From NCBI RefSeq assembly GCF_001042905.1, contig NZ_JYLB01000004.1, positions 558,001 to 622,000 on the forward strand: a DNA stretch of 64,000 bases, read 5' to 3'. The DNA comes from Pseudomonas lini. Lineage in GTDB: Bacteria; Pseudomonadota; Gammaproteobacteria; Pseudomonadales; Pseudomonadaceae. Shown here piece by piece: positions 27,459 to 37,092 of this stretch. The first letter of the stretch is position 1. Every line of letters begins with the position of its first letter. A program made the position numbers and the translations under genes. Below the pieces are notes generated by a model. The model was given only the letters and a program-made list of their open reading frames with translations, searched no databases and was not told the origin of the DNA.

Positions 27459-27496
27459 AAAGCCCTGCACATCTTCAAATGTGCAGGGCTTTTTTG
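27459..27496 (+). terminator. Terminator after murB
   Basis: Hairpin arms AGCCCTGCACAT and ATGTGCAGGGCT with a TTTTTT tail on the plus strand. Confidence 0.9.
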
Positions 27497-27670
27497 TTAA
27501 TGCTGGGTTAACTTAGCTGCCTAACGATGCAAGCATTTGCTCCACCAAAGGCCCGGTGCAGACGTCGCCGTCCGCATAAGAGAGCCTATTAGCCTGAGTC
27601 GATCTGCGTGAAGGAACCCACGCGGCAGATTGCTCGACCCCATAACCTCTATAACTATGCGGGCGTGCCC

Positions 27671-28141
27671 ATGATTACCCTGAAACTCAATGGTCAAGAT
27701 CATCAACTCGATGTCACCGAGGACATGCCGCTGCTCTGGGCGATCCGTGACGTGGCCGGTTACAACGGCACCAAATTTGGCTGCGGCATGGGCCTGTGTG
27801 GCGCCTGCACCATTCATATCGACGGCGCGCCTGCGCGCAGTTGCATCACGCCGATCGGCTCGGTAATCGGCCAGAATGTCACCACCATCGATAACCTGCA
27901 CGCCGACCCGGTTGGCAAAGTCGTCCAGCAAGCCTGGCTCGACAGCGCGGTGGCTCAGTGCGGTTACTGCCAGGGCGGGCAGATCATGTCGGCCACGGCA
28001 TTGCTGAAAACCAATCCGAACCCCAGCGACGAGCAGATTGAAGAGGCGATGGTCGGTAACATTTGCCGTTGTGGCACCTACAACCGGATCAAGACCGCCA
28101 TCCGCCAGGCATCCACCCACCTGAAGGAGGCCAAGGCATGA
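27671..28141 (+). CDS. 2Fe-2S subunit of a molybdenum hydroxylase (IorA-type)
   Basis: A 156-residue small subunit of the xanthine oxidase superfamily with two 2Fe-2S clusters. The plant-type cluster is in GCGMGLCGACTIH (about residue 37) and the C-terminal cluster in CGYCQGGQIM (about 98) plus CRCGTY (about 137). It passes electrons from the molybdenum subunit. The ATG at 27671 gives the family start; an upstream GTG at 27608 falls in an inverted repeat. It overlaps the large-subunit gene by four bases. The substrate may be an aldehyde or N-heterocycle, as for isoquinoline 1-oxidoreductase. Confidence 0.9.
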   Translation: MITLKLNGQDHQLDVTEDMPLLWAIRDVAGYNGTKFGCGMGLCGACTIHIDGAPARSCITPIGSVIGQNVTTIDNLHADPVGKVVQQAWLDSAVAQCGYCQGGQIMSATALLKTNPNPSDEQIEEAMVGNICRCGTYNRIKTAIRQASTHLKEAKA

Positions 28142-30468
28142 GCCAGCTACCGAATGATTTTGCGCTGAGCAATCTGAGCAACCTCAGCCGCCGTGGTTTC
28201 CTCAAAGGCGTGGGCGCCACCAGTGCGCTGGTTCTGGCGGCAAGCTGGGGCTGGCAGGATGCGCTTGCCGCCGAGAAAGACAAGAAGTTCGGCGCTGACG
28301 GCATGCCCAATGGCTGGATCGATGATCCTAAGGTTTACGTCAGCATCGCCGCCGATGGCAGCGTGACCGTGGTCTGCAACCGCTCGGAAATGGGCCAGGG
28401 CGTGCGCACCAGCCTGACCATGGTGGTGGCCGATGAGCTGGACGCCGACTGGGCGCTGGTCAAAGTGCAACAGGCACCGGGCGACGAAGTGCGTTTCGGC
28501 AACCAGGACACCGACGGTTCGCGCAGCATGCGTCACTGGTACGAGCCGATGCGCCGTTGCGGTGCTGCCGCGCGGACCATGCTTGAGCAAGCCGCCGCGG
28601 CGCAGTGGAAAGTGCCGGTCAGCGAGTGCCGTGCGCAACTGCATAAAGTCATTCACCAACCGACCGGTCGTGAACTGGGCTACGGCGCGTTGGCCGCTGC
28701 TGCCGGTGCACTGGCGGTGCCGGCCCGCGACAGCCTGCGGCTTAAGCAGCCATCGGAATTTCGTTATATAGGCAAGGAAGGCACCAAGGCCATCGACGGT
28801 GCGGACATCGTCAATGGTCGTGCGGTCTACGGCGCCGATGTGCATTTCGAGGGCATGCTCTTCGCTACCATCGCGCGTCCAACGGTGTATGGCGGCAAGG
28901 TCAAATCCTTCGATGCCAGCGCCGCGATGAAAGTCCCGGGCGTGATCAAGGTTCTGCAAGTCGAAAGCCGTCCATTGCCGTCCGAGTTTCAGCCTCTGGG
29001 CGGCGTGGCCGTGGTGGCCAGCAATACCTGGGCGGCGATCAAGGGCCGCGAGGCGCTGAAAATCGAATGGGACGACGGCCCCAACGCCAGTTACGACTCG
29101 ATCGCCTACCGCAAGGAGCTCGAAGCCGCGTCCCTAAAACCCGGCAAAGTGGTGCGCAATACCGGCAGCATCGACCAGGCCATGAGCGGCGCCGACAGCA
29201 CTCTCGAAGCCTCTTACTACCTGCCCCACCTGGCGCAATCGCCAATGGAGCCGATGGTCGCCATCGCCCGTTTCAAGGATGGCGTGTGCGAAGCCTGGGC
29301 CCCAAGCCAGGCTCCGCAAGTCAGCCGCGAACGGATTGGCGAGCGCCTCGGCATTCCATTCGATAACGTCACGCTCAACGTCACCTTGCTCGGCGGCGGT
29401 TTCGGTCGCAAATCCAAGCCGGACTTCATCATCGAAGCGGCGATCCTGGCCAAGGAATTCCCGGGTAAAGCCGTACGGGTGCAATGGACCCGTGAAGACG
29501 ACATCCACAATTCCTATTTCCACACCGTGTCGGCCGAGTACCTGAAGGCCAGCCTGAACAAGGACGGCCTGCCATCCGGCTGGCTGCACCGCACGGTGGC
29601 GCCGAGCATCACCGCGCTGTTCGCGCCGGGCATGAACCATGAAGCGGCTTTCGAGCTGGGCATGGGCTTTACCAACATGGCTTACGCGATCCCCAACGTG
29701 CGCCTGGAAAACCCTGAAGCGACGGTCCATACACGGGTCGGCTGGTATCGCTCGGTGTCGAACATTCCCCACGGCTTTGCGATTCAGAGCTTTGTCGATG
29801 AACTTGCCCACAAGGCTGGCCAGGATCCGCTCAAGTACCAGATCAAACTGCTCGGCCCGGATCGTCAGATCGATCCGCGCACCTTGAGTGAAGAGTGGAA
29901 CTACGGTGAATCCCCCGAGCGTTACCCGATCGATACCGCACGGATGCGCACCGTGCTGGAAACCGCCGCCAAAGCGGCCGGTTGGGGGCGTGAGTTGCCC
30001 AAGGGTCGAGGCTTGGGCCTGGCGGTGCACTATAGTTTTGTCACTTATGTGGCGGCGGTGATCGAGGTGGAAGTCAAAGACGATGGCACGCTGATCGTAC
30101 ACAAGGCCGACATCGCCGTGGATTGCGGCCCGCAGATCAACCCCGAACGGATTCGCTCGCAGTTCGAAGGCGCCTGCGTCATGGGCCTGGGCAACGCGGT
30201 GCTGGGGGAAATCAGTTTCAAGGACGGCAAGGTTCAGCAGGACAATTTCCACATGTACGAGGTGGCGCGCATGTCTCTGGCACCGAAAGAAGTCTCCGTG
30301 CACCTGGTTACGCCACCGGGCGATGTGCCGTTGGGCGGAGTCGGTGAGCCGGGCGTGCCGCCGATTGCGCCAGCGCTGTGCAACGCGATCTTCGCCGCCA
30401 CCGGCAAGCGCATCCGTAACCTGCCGGTGCGTTATCAGCTGCAAGGCTGGCAGAAGGCGCAAGCCTGA
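28138..30468 (+). CDS. Molybdopterin-binding subunit of an IorB-type molybdenum hydroxylase (Tat-exported)
   Basis: A 776-residue large subunit carrying the molybdenum-pterin centre. A twin-arginine signal ([19 protein letters not shown], residues 17-35) predicts periplasmic location with its partner. Later blocks include [16 protein letters not shown] (about 420) and [17 protein letters not shown] near the C-terminus, which contains the conserved catalytic Glu of the family (GEPG). There is no separate FAD subunit, so electrons probably leave through the 2Fe-2S subunit to a cytochrome or another acceptor. The substrate cannot be read from the sequence. Confidence 0.9.
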   Translation: MSQLPNDFALSNLSNLSRRGFLKGVGATSALVLAASWGWQDALAAEKDKKFGADGMPNGWIDDPKVYVSIAADGSVTVVCNRSEMGQGVRTSLTMVVADELDADWALVKVQQAPGDEVRFGNQDTDGSRSMRHWYEPMRRCGAAARTMLEQAAAAQWKVPVSECRAQLHKVIHQPTGRELGYGALAAAAGALAVPARDSLRLKQPSEFRYIGKEGTKAIDGADIVNGRAVYGADVHFEGMLFATIARPTVYGGKVKSFDASAAMKVPGVIKVLQVESRPLPSEFQPLGGVAVVASNTWAAIKGREALKIEWDDGPNASYDSIAYRKELEAASLKPGKVVRNTGSIDQAMSGADSTLEASYYLPHLAQSPMEPMVAIARFKDGVCEAWAPSQAPQVSRERIGERLGIPFDNVTLNVTLLGGGFGRKSKPDFIIEAAILAKEFPGKAVRVQWTREDDIHNSYFHTVSAEYLKASLNKDGLPSGWLHRTVAPSITALFAPGMNHEAAFELGMGFTNMAYAIPNVRLENPEATVHTRVGWYRSVSNIPHGFAIQSFVDELAHKAGQDPLKYQIKLLGPDRQIDPRTLSEEWNYGESPERYPIDTARMRTVLETAAKAAGWGRELPKGRGLGLAVHYSFVTYVAAVIEVEVKDDGTLIVHKADIAVDCGPQINPERIRSQFEGACVMGLGNAVLGEISFKDGKVQQDNFHMYEVARMSLAPKEVSVHLVTPPGDVPLGGVGEPGVPPIAPALCNAIFAATGKRIRNLPVRYQLQGWQKAQA

Positions 30469-31451
30469 TGGACAGCGTCGATCTGAACGTCCTGCGCAGC
30501 GTGCTGCAATGGCGCCTCGCCGGTCAGCGGGTGATGTTGTACAGCGTGGTCCAGACCTGGGGCACCGCGCCCCGGGCACCTGGCGCCATGCTGGCCTTGC
30601 GTGAAGACGGCGTGGTGATTGGCTCGGTGTCCGGTGGCTGCGTCGAGGATGACCTGATTGCCCGGCTGCACGATGGCCGTATCCCGGCCGAAGGGCCACC
30701 GGTGCAGTTGATTACCTATGGCGTCACCCGTGAGGAGGCCGCACGGTTTGGTTTGCCGTGCGGCGGCACGTTGCGCCTGACCGAGGAACGCGTCGGCGAT
30801 CCGGCGTGGGTCGCCGAATTGCTGACGCGCTGCGAAGCGCATGAAATCGTTGCGCGTGAGCTGAATCTGGCGACCGGTGAAGTGGTTTTGCAGCCAGCGA
30901 GCAAGACCGATGCGCTGGTGTTTGACGGGCAGACCTTACGCGCCATTTATGGTCCGCGCTGGCGGTTGTTGCTGATCGGCGCCGGCCAACTGTCGCGCTA
31001 CGTCGCCGAGATGGCGCGGCTGCTGGATTTCGAAGTGCTGATCTGCGATCCGCGCACCGAGTTCGTCTACGGCTGGGAAGAGCAACACGGTCGCTTCGTC
31101 CCGGGCATGCCCGATGAAGCGGTGCTGACCATCCAGACCGACGAGCGCACGGCCATTGTCGCGCTGACTCACGATCCACGCCTGGATGACATGGCGCTGC
31201 TCACGGCCCTGGACTCCAAGGCGTTTTATGTCGGTGCGCTGGGTTCGCGGGTCAACAGCCAGAAGCGCCGGGACAACCTGGCTCAGCTAGGCTTGTCACA
31301 ACAGGCCATCGAGCGCTTGCACGGCCCGATCGGTTTGCACATCGGCAGCCATACACCGGCGGAAATCGCCTTGTCGCTGCTGGCCGAAATTGTGGCGATC
31401 AAGAACGGCGTCGAACTGAAACAGAAGAAGCCGTTGCAGGAGGGCGTATGA
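30468..31451 (+). CDS. XdhC-family molybdenum cofactor insertion protein
   Basis: A 327-residue chaperone that binds the molybdenum cofactor and helps fit it into xanthine-oxidase family enzymes. The N-terminal domain has GSVSGGCVEDDLIARL (about residue 45) and the C-terminal Rossmann-like domain has LLLIGAGQLSRYVAEMARLL (about 165) and FYVGALGSRVNSQKRR (about 250). Its start shares the last base of the large-subunit stop. Confidence 0.9.
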   Translation: MDSVDLNVLRSVLQWRLAGQRVMLYSVVQTWGTAPRAPGAMLALREDGVVIGSVSGGCVEDDLIARLHDGRIPAEGPPVQLITYGVTREEAARFGLPCGGTLRLTEERVGDPAWVAELLTRCEAHEIVARELNLATGEVVLQPASKTDALVFDGQTLRAIYGPRWRLLLIGAGQLSRYVAEMARLLDFEVLICDPRTEFVYGWEEQHGRFVPGMPDEAVLTIQTDERTAIVALTHDPRLDDMALLTALDSKAFYVGALGSRVNSQKRRDNLAQLGLSQQAIERLHGPIGLHIGSHTPAEIALSLLAEIVAIKNGVELKQKKPLQEGV

Positions 31452-32041
31452 GCGACCCCATCGGCGTTATCGTAGTGGCCGCGGGGCAGGGCAGTCGGTT
31501 TCGACAAGTAGCGGGTGACGATAAGGACAAGTTGCTGGTGGACTGCACAGGTCGTGACGGCGTCACTGTGCATTCGATGATCGAGCAGGTGCTGGTGAAT
31601 CTGCCGGCCACGCTTGAGAAGCGCGTGCTGGTGACCACGGCGGATCGCCCGCAAGTGATTCGCATGGCCCAGGCTTATGGTTGCGAGATTGTGCGGATTG
31701 AGTCGACCGGCCTGGGCGACAGCATTGCGGCGGGTGTGGCGGCGTGCTCGCAACTCGGTGGCTGGCTGATCGTCCTGGGGGATATGCCGTTTATCCTGCC
31801 GTCGAGCATTGAACAGGTTGTTGCGAATATCGCCGAGGATGCCATCAGCGTGCCGGTGTATGAGAGGCAATATGGGCATCCGGTGGGGTTTGGGCGAAGC
31901 TTTGGTCCAGGGTTGATGGCGTTGACCGGTGATCACGGCGCCAAGTCGCTGTTCGCGCAAGCGAGGGTGGTCGAAGTGGCGGTAGAGGATCCCGGGGTGT
32001 TGTGGGATGTGGATGTGCCTGATGCATTAGTATTTGCCTGA
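31448..32041 (+). CDS. MobA/MocA-like nucleotidyltransferase for molybdenum cofactor
   Basis: A 197-residue nucleotidyltransferase (NTP_transf_3 fold) with GVIVVAAGQGSRFRQ at the N-terminus and WLIVLGDMPFILP at about residue 107. In molybdenum hydroxylase operons such proteins attach CMP (MocA) or GMP to molybdopterin; the CMP form suits IorAB-type enzymes. It overlaps xdhC by four bases, making a self-contained enzyme-plus-cofactor operon. Confidence 0.85.
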   Translation: MSDPIGVIVVAAGQGSRFRQVAGDDKDKLLVDCTGRDGVTVHSMIEQVLVNLPATLEKRVLVTTADRPQVIRMAQAYGCEIVRIESTGLGDSIAAGVAACSQLGGWLIVLGDMPFILPSSIEQVVANIAEDAISVPVYERQYGHPVGFGRSFGPGLMALTGDHGAKSLFAQARVVEVAVEDPGVLWDVDVPDALVFA

Positions 32042-32049
32042 CACACCGC

Positions 32050-32143
32050 CATCGCGGGCAAGCCACGCTCCCACAGGTTTTGTGTTGAGCATAATTTCTC
32101 CTGAACGACACAAAACCTGTGGGAGCGTGGCTTGCCCGCGATG
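32050..32143. repeat. REP-type inverted repeat, family B (perfect 36-bp arms)
   Basis: Arms at 32050-32085 and 32108-32143 are perfect inverted copies, the left beginning CATCGCGGGCAAGCCACGCT. This is the longest exact match among the repeats in the window, suggesting a recent copy. Confidence 0.85.
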
Positions 32144-32180
32144 AACGGTAACGCGGTTTTCCTGCGTTACAAAGGACATA

Positions 32181-32217
32181 AAAAAAGCCCCGCCTGGATC
32201 ACCAGGCGGGGCTTTTT
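32181..32217. terminator. Bidirectional terminator at the rne 3' end
   Basis: Hairpin arms AAAGCCCCGCCTGG and CCAGGCGGGGCTTT with A and T tracts. It serves rne on the minus strand and the molybdenum operon on the plus strand. Confidence 0.9.
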
Positions 32218-32231
32218 AGTGGCCGATGGAA

Positions 32232-35200
32232 TCAGGCGAGGGGTTTAGGCTCGTGCTCTTTTTCCTGGGCTTGCTCGTGTTGCTCTACCGCTTCCTGAAC
32301 GGAGCGTGGTGCTTCATCGATCACGGATTCAACCGGCTCGGCAGCGACTTCAGCGGCCGGGGCAGGGGCTGCCTCAACAACTTCAGCAACAACCGGTGCT
32401 GGCTCGGCAACAGCCGGAGCAGCAGTAGCAGCCAGTTCGGCTTCCTTCTGCAGACGCTCTTCTTCACGCTTGCGACGACGTACTTCACGCGGGTCGTTCG
32501 GCGCACGGCCACTTGGGGTCAGAGCGCTGACAGGGGCGGCTTCAACCACCGGTGCAGGCTCCTCGGCAACAACTGGCGCTTCAACAACCGCTGGAGCAGG
32601 CTCGGCAGCAGCAACCACTGGCTCGGAGACCATGGCATCAGCAACCGGGGCTTCAGCGACTGGCGCTGGAGCTTCGACCGCTACAGGTGGCTCGGCAACC
32701 CAGTTGAACGTGGTTTGCTCTTCGCGAACTTCACGTACCCGTTCAGCCGGCGCTTCAACCACAGGCTCGGTAGCAGCCACTGGTTCAGCAACGACGGCCG
32801 GCTCAGCGGCAGCTTCAACTTCAGGCTGTACTTCACGAACCGGTGCCACTTCGATTTCCGGAGCGGCAGTGACTTCTACCGGGGTGGTCGCTTCAACCAC
32901 TGGTGCTTCAACCGGAGCGGTTTCCAGAGTGGCGGCAGTGGCGCGTTCAGCTTGCTCGTTGGCTTGTGCTTCAGCAGGTGCGCTGATCACGGAGCTGGCA
33001 ACGGCTGCGGTAACAGCCAGGCCGGCGGCCAGATCGGCAGCGCTTGGCGCTTCGGCGTTTTCAGCCGATTCGGACTCTTCCGAACCTTCGATCACGTTGC
33101 CGTTCGCATCGCGTTGACGCTCACGACGGTTGCTGCGACGACGCTGGCCACGGGAGCGGCGGCGTGGACGATCGCCCTCGGCGCCTTCCTGACCGTCTTC
33201 CTGCAGTTGCTCTTCGCTGGTGGTCAACTCTTCTTCAGCAACGGCAGCAGCCGCTTGCTCGGTACGTGGCTGACGTTCTTCACGCGGTGGGCGTGGAGCG
33301 CGTTCTTCACGTGGCTGACGGGCTGGACGCTCTTCAGCGTTGGCAGCGGCAGCCGGAGCGGCATCCAGAGGCTCGCGCAATTCACGAACCGGACGTTCTT
33401 CACGCTCGCCACGTGGCTTGCGATCTTCACGCGGGGCGCGCGGTGCACGTTCTTCACGAGGGGCGCGTGGTGCGCGCTCTTCACGTGGAGCGCGTTCCAG
33501 GGCGACTGCTGGAGCTTCTTCACGGGCTTCGCGTGGCTCACGTGGTGCGCGTTCTTCACGCGGTGCACGTTCCTCACGAGGTTTGCGCTCTTCATCGCGG
33601 CGACCGTTACGGTTGCGGCTCTGCTGGCGGCCGTTACGGCGCTCTTCGTTGCGAGCAGGACGTTCGGTAGCTGGCTTTTCAACCACAACCGGCGCGGCAG
33701 GCTCTTCCTTGGTGGCGAACAGGCTGACCAGCGACTTCACCAGGCCTTTGAACAGGCTTGGCTCTGGGGCTACGGCAGCTGGTGCAGCCACCGGAGCAGC
33801 GGCGACTTCGGTCGGAACCGGAGCGTTGGCGCGGGCCGGAGCGGTCTTGACCGCGGCTTCCTGGCGAACCAGGGTGCGGGTCGCGGCGGCTGGCTGGACT
33901 TCTTCGACTTCGGCAGCGGCAGCGGCGATTTCGTAGCTGGACTGGTTGATGCTGGCTTCCGGGCTGTCATCACGCAGACGCTGAACTTCGAAGTGCGGCG
34001 TTTCGAGGTGATCGTTCGGCAGAATGACGATGCGGGCACGGGTGCGCAGTTCGATCTTGGTGATCGAGTTGCGTTTTTCGTTGAGCAGGAAAGCTGCAAC
34101 CGGAATCGGCACTTGTGCGCGAACTTCGGCGGTGCGGTCTTTCAGGGCTTCTTCTTCGATCAGGCGCAGGATCGCCAGCGACAGCGATTCAACGTCACGG
34201 ATGATACCGGTGCCGTTGCAACGCGGGCAGACGATACCGCTGCTTTCGCCCAGGGATGGACGCAGGCGCTGACGGGACATTTCCAGCAGGCCGAAGCGCG
34301 AGATGCGACCGACTTGCACGCGAGCGCGGTCGGCTTCCAGGCATTCGCGGACTTTTTCTTCCACGGCGCGCTGGTTCTTGGCAGGGGTCATGTCGATGAA
34401 GTCGATGACGATCAGGCCGCCGATGTCGCGCAGGCGCAACTGACGGGCGATTTCTTCGGCGGCTTCAAGGTTGGTCTGCAGTGCGGTTTCTTCGATGTCG
34501 CTGCCTTTGGTGGCGCGCGCCGAGTTGATGTCGATGGACACCAGGGCTTCGGTCGGATCGATAACGATGGAGCCGCCGGAAGGCAGTTCGACAACGCGCT
34601 GGAAGGCGGTTTCGATCTGGCTTTCGATCTGGAAACGGTTGAACAGCGGAACGCTGTCTTCGTACAGCTTGATTTTGCTGGCGTACTGCGGCATCACCTG
34701 ACGAATGAAGGTCAGGGCTTCGTCCTGGGCTTCAACGCTGTCGATCAGCACTTCGCCGATGTCCTGGCGCAGGTAATCGCGGATGGCGCGGATGATCACG
34801 TTGCTTTCCTGGTAGATCAGGAACGGCGCGGAACGATCCAGCGAAGCTTCTTTGATGGCGGTCCAGAGTTGCAGCAGGTAATCGAGGTCCCACTGCATTT
34901 CTTCGCTGCTGCGGCCAAGGCCGGCAGTGCGAACGATCAGGCCCATGTCGGCCGGGGCAACCAGACCGTTCAGGGCTTCACGCAGTTCGTTGCGCTCTTC
35001 ACCTTCGATGCGACGGGAGATACCGCCGGCACGCGGGTTGTTCGGCATCAGCACCAGGTAACGGCCGGCCAGGCTGATGAAGGTGGTCAGGGCTGCGCCC
35101 TTGTTGCCACGCTCTTCTTTTTCGACCTGAACGATGACTTCCTGGCCTTCGCTCAGGACGTCCTTGATGTTGACGCGGCCTTCAGGGGCTTTCTTGAAGT

Positions 35201-35429
35201 ATTCGCGGGAGATTTCTTTGAGGGGCAGGAAGCCGTGGCGCTCAGAGCCGAAATCGACAAAGGCAGCCTCAAGGCTTGGTTCGATGCGAGTAATCCGGCC
35301 TTTATAGATGTTGGCCTTCTTCTGCTCGCGTGCACCGGATTCAATGTCCAGGTCGTAGAGGCGCTGGCCATCTACCAGTGCAACACGCAACTCTTCGGGT
35401 TGAGTTGCGTTAATCAGCATTCTTTTCAT
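32232..35429 (-). CDS. rne: Ribonuclease E
   Basis: A 1065-residue endoribonuclease and degradosome scaffold. The catalytic half has [20 protein letters not shown], the S1 domain (about residues 35-120) and [20 protein letters not shown] near 345. The zinc link follows at about 404 (CPRCNGTG). The C-terminal half is disordered and low in complexity: Arg/Glu/Pro-rich repeats of the ERAPREER kind (about 600-700), then Ala/Pro/Val/Glu-rich sequence to the end. The ATG at 35429 is the family start. A long predicted leader upstream fits autoregulation. Confidence 0.96.
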   Translation of the reverse strand: MKRMLINATQPEELRVALVDGQRLYDLDIESGAREQKKANIYKGRITRIEPSLEAAFVDFGSERHGFLPLKEISREYFKKAPEGRVNIKDVLSEGQEVIVQVEKEERGNKGAALTTFISLAGRYLVLMPNNPRAGGISRRIEGEERNELREALNGLVAPADMGLIVRTAGLGRSSEEMQWDLDYLLQLWTAIKEASLDRSAPFLIYQESNVIIRAIRDYLRQDIGEVLIDSVEAQDEALTFIRQVMPQYASKIKLYEDSVPLFNRFQIESQIETAFQRVVELPSGGSIVIDPTEALVSIDINSARATKGSDIEETALQTNLEAAEEIARQLRLRDIGGLIVIDFIDMTPAKNQRAVEEKVRECLEADRARVQVGRISRFGLLEMSRQRLRPSLGESSGIVCPRCNGTGIIRDVESLSLAILRLIEEEALKDRTAEVRAQVPIPVAAFLLNEKRNSITKIELRTRARIVILPNDHLETPHFEVQRLRDDSPEASINQSSYEIAAAAAEVEEVQPAAATRTLVRQEAAVKTAPARANAPVPTEVAAAPVAAPAAVAPEPSLFKGLVKSLVSLFATKEEPAAPVVVEKPATERPARNEERRNGRQQSRNRNGRRDEERKPREERAPREERAPREPREAREEAPAVALERAPREERAPRAPREERAPRAPREDRKPRGEREERPVRELREPLDAAPAAAANAEERPARQPREERAPRPPREERQPRTEQAAAAVAEEELTTSEEQLQEDGQEGAEGDRPRRRSRGQRRRSNRRERQRDANGNVIEGSEESESAENAEAPSAADLAAGLAVTAAVASSVISAPAEAQANEQAERATAATLETAPVEAPVVEATTPVEVTAAPEIEVAPVREVQPEVEAAAEPAVVAEPVAATEPVVEAPAERVREVREEQTTFNWVAEPPVAVEAPAPVAEAPVADAMVSEPVVAAAEPAPAVVEAPVVAEEPAPVVEAAPVSALTPSGRAPNDPREVRRRKREEERLQKEAELAATAAPAVAEPAPVVAEVVEAAPAPAAEVAAEPVESVIDEAPRSVQEAVEQHEQAQEKEHEPKPLA

Positions 35430-35441
35430 GTAGTACCGTCG

Positions 35442-35557
35442 GTTTCCGGGCTGCCGGAAACGGCGTTCGGCACACACGACTTCTCATGGTCGGTGTCAGG
35501 TGCGTCAGGAGTGGTTGGCCACTCCAGTGTCTAGCGAACCCCGGCCAATTGGGCCGG
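35442..35557 (-). promoter_or_regulatory. Three hairpins in the rne 5' leader (candidate autoregulatory element)
   Basis: Three stem-loops lie within 130 nt upstream of the rne ATG. The first has arms GTTTCCGG and CCGGAAAC (35442-35461). The second has arms GGAGTGG and CCACTCC with a TTGG loop (35508-35525). The third has arms CCGGCC and GGCCGG with AATTG (35541-35557). In E. coli, hairpins hp2 and hp3 in the rne leader mediate RNase E autoregulation. Equivalence here is inferred from position. Confidence 0.55.
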
Positions 35558-35790
35558 TGTCGCGACGTACGCGTCCTGCTTGCTGTGGCTACTTAAGCAC
35601 TCAGTCAGGAGGAGGAATCAACCGGCGGCTGTGGACGAGATGAAGCGTCTTGATAAAGCCTATTGCTACACAGTCCAGCGGTTGTGCATCTCCACCCTAC
35701 ACGTATCCCTGATAATTCGGGTGCTGCCGCGCGCAGAATCCGCAGCGGGTTGGCATTTACCGTGAGCTCCGAAAGGGGAGGTCACGCATC

Positions 35791-35892
35791 ATGGCTAATT
35801 TAGGCGGTGTTTCCGAAGCGTTCGCTCGGGGTCGTTCGCAGCTGACTGCACTTTGTGAACTGGCCGTGAATATTTGCTCGGAAGGCGAGTGA
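35791..35892 (+). CDS. Possible 33-residue small protein between rne and rluC
   Basis: An ATG at 35791 opens a 33-codon frame (MANLGGVSEAFARGRSQLTA onward, ending in CELAVNICSEGE), preceded by a strong ribosome site GGGGAGG nine bases away. It runs on the plus strand, antisense to the predicted rne leader and upstream of rluC. I know no family for it. The strong ribosome site is unusual for a chance frame, but the case rests on that alone. Confidence 0.3.
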   Translation: MANLGGVSEAFARGRSQLTALCELAVNICSEGE

Positions 35893-36071
35893 AAACTCTG
35901 CTTTGCGGCATGATTCAGGCCTTATGTCACCTGCGCTCGTTACAACTGCAAACTCCACCGTTACGTAGCGAAAGCCCCGTAGGACGGCCTCGCGTCCTGG
36001 TGAATTGCGTTGGTCAGGGCCGGTTTTTGACCGTGGTTCCGCTGTCCAGGCCGCTTTTGGCGGCGTTCGCG

Positions 36072-36100
36072 ACTATAGCAGCAATGATTAAGTGCTTCAA
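36072..36100 (-). promoter_or_regulatory. Predicted sigma-70 promoter of rne
   Basis: On the minus strand TTGAAG (-35, 36095-36100) and TATAGT (-10, 36072-36077) are 17 bp apart. Transcription would start near 36065, giving a leader of about 635 nt before the rne ATG. This explains the large gene-free gap 35430-36129 together with the hairpins. Confidence 0.6.
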
Positions 36101-36129
36101 TTCCATAAAAAATTGTTATCATCCGCGGC

Positions 36130-37092
36130 ATGACGACTACTGCCCCTTCGACCCCAGCCGTACAACTGCTGGAGGTCTCGCCGGAATATGCCGGCCAACG
36201 TATTGATAACTTCCTTCTCGCTCGGCTCAAAGGCGTGCCCAAGACCTTGATTTACCGCATTTTGCGCAAGGGCGAAGTGCGGGTGAACAAAGGTCGGATC
36301 AAGCCCGAATACAAGCTGCAGGCGGGCGATATCGTGCGCGTGCCGCCGGTTCGCGTGCCTGAGCGCGACGAACCCGTGCCATTGGCCCAGGGTCTGTTGC
36401 AGCGGCTCGAGGCCTCTATTGTCTACGAAGACAAGGCGCTGATCGTGGTCAACAAGCCTTGCGGCATTGCGGTTCATGGCGGCAGTGGCTTGACCTACGG
36501 CGTGATTGAAGCCTTTCGTCAGTTGCGTCCCGATTGCAAAGAGCTCGAGCTGGTTCATCGCCTCGATCGTGATACCTCCGGCCTGTTGATGATCGCCAAG
36601 AAGCGCAGCATGTTGCGCCACTTGCACACGGCATTGCGCGGCGATGGTGTCGATAAGCGCTATATGGCGCTGGTGCGCGGCAACTGGGCGGCCTCCATCA
36701 AGCAAGTCCGTGCGTCGCTGGGCAAGAGCAATCTGCGCTCCGGCGAGCGCATGGTTGAAGTGGACGAGGAGGAGGGCAAGGAGTCTGTGACCGTGTTCAA
36801 GGTCCTGCGTCGTTTTGGCGACTTCGCTACCCTGATCGAAGCCAAGCCGATCACCGGCCGGACTCACCAGATTCGCGTCCATACTCTGCATGCCGGACAT
36901 TGTATCGCTGGTGATACCAAGTACGGCGATGAGGGTTTCAGCAAAGAGATTCGTGATCTGGGCGGCAAGCGCCTGTTCCTGCACGCCTACATGCTGACCG
37001 TGCCGCTGCCTGATGGGGGTGAGCTCAAGTTGCAGGCGCCGGTCGACGAGATGTGGGCCAAAACCGTGGAGCGCTTGAGTGCACCCTACTGA
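36130..37092 (+). CDS. rluC: 23S rRNA pseudouridine synthase RluC
   Basis: A 320-residue enzyme making pseudouridines in 23S rRNA (positions 955, 2504 and 2580 in E. coli). It has an S4 RNA-binding domain ([20 protein letters not shown], about 20-80), then the RluA-type catalytic domain with [16 protein letters not shown] containing the catalytic Asp (about 147). It is divergent from rne, as in many gammaproteobacteria. No Shine-Dalgarno site precedes the ATG, while a -10-like TATCAT ends eight bases before it. Confidence 0.94.
   Translation: MTTTAPSTPAVQLLEVSPEYAGQRIDNFLLARLKGVPKTLIYRILRKGEVRVNKGRIKPEYKLQAGDIVRVPPVRVPERDEPVPLAQGLLQRLEASIVYEDKALIVVNKPCGIAVHGGSGLTYGVIEAFRQLRPDCKELELVHRLDRDTSGLLMIAKKRSMLRHLHTALRGDGVDKRYMALVRGNWAASIKQVRASLGKSNLRSGERMVEVDEEEGKESVTVFKVLRRFGDFATLIEAKPITGRTHQIRVHTLHAGHCIAGDTKYGDEGFSKEIRDLGGKRLFLHAYMLTVPLPDGGELKLQAPVDEMWAKTVERLSAPY

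Noticed and set aside
29134..30699. Minus-strand frame opposite the molybdopterin subunit gene
   Set aside because: Antisense of a recognised enzyme; composition is that of a GC-skew shadow.
32226..35534. Plus-strand open frame of about 1100 codons across rne
   Set aside because: It is the antisense of RNase E. The GC-rich, repeat-rich tail keeps the opposite frame open, and the translation is Gly/Ser/Arg/Phe-rich without any family features.
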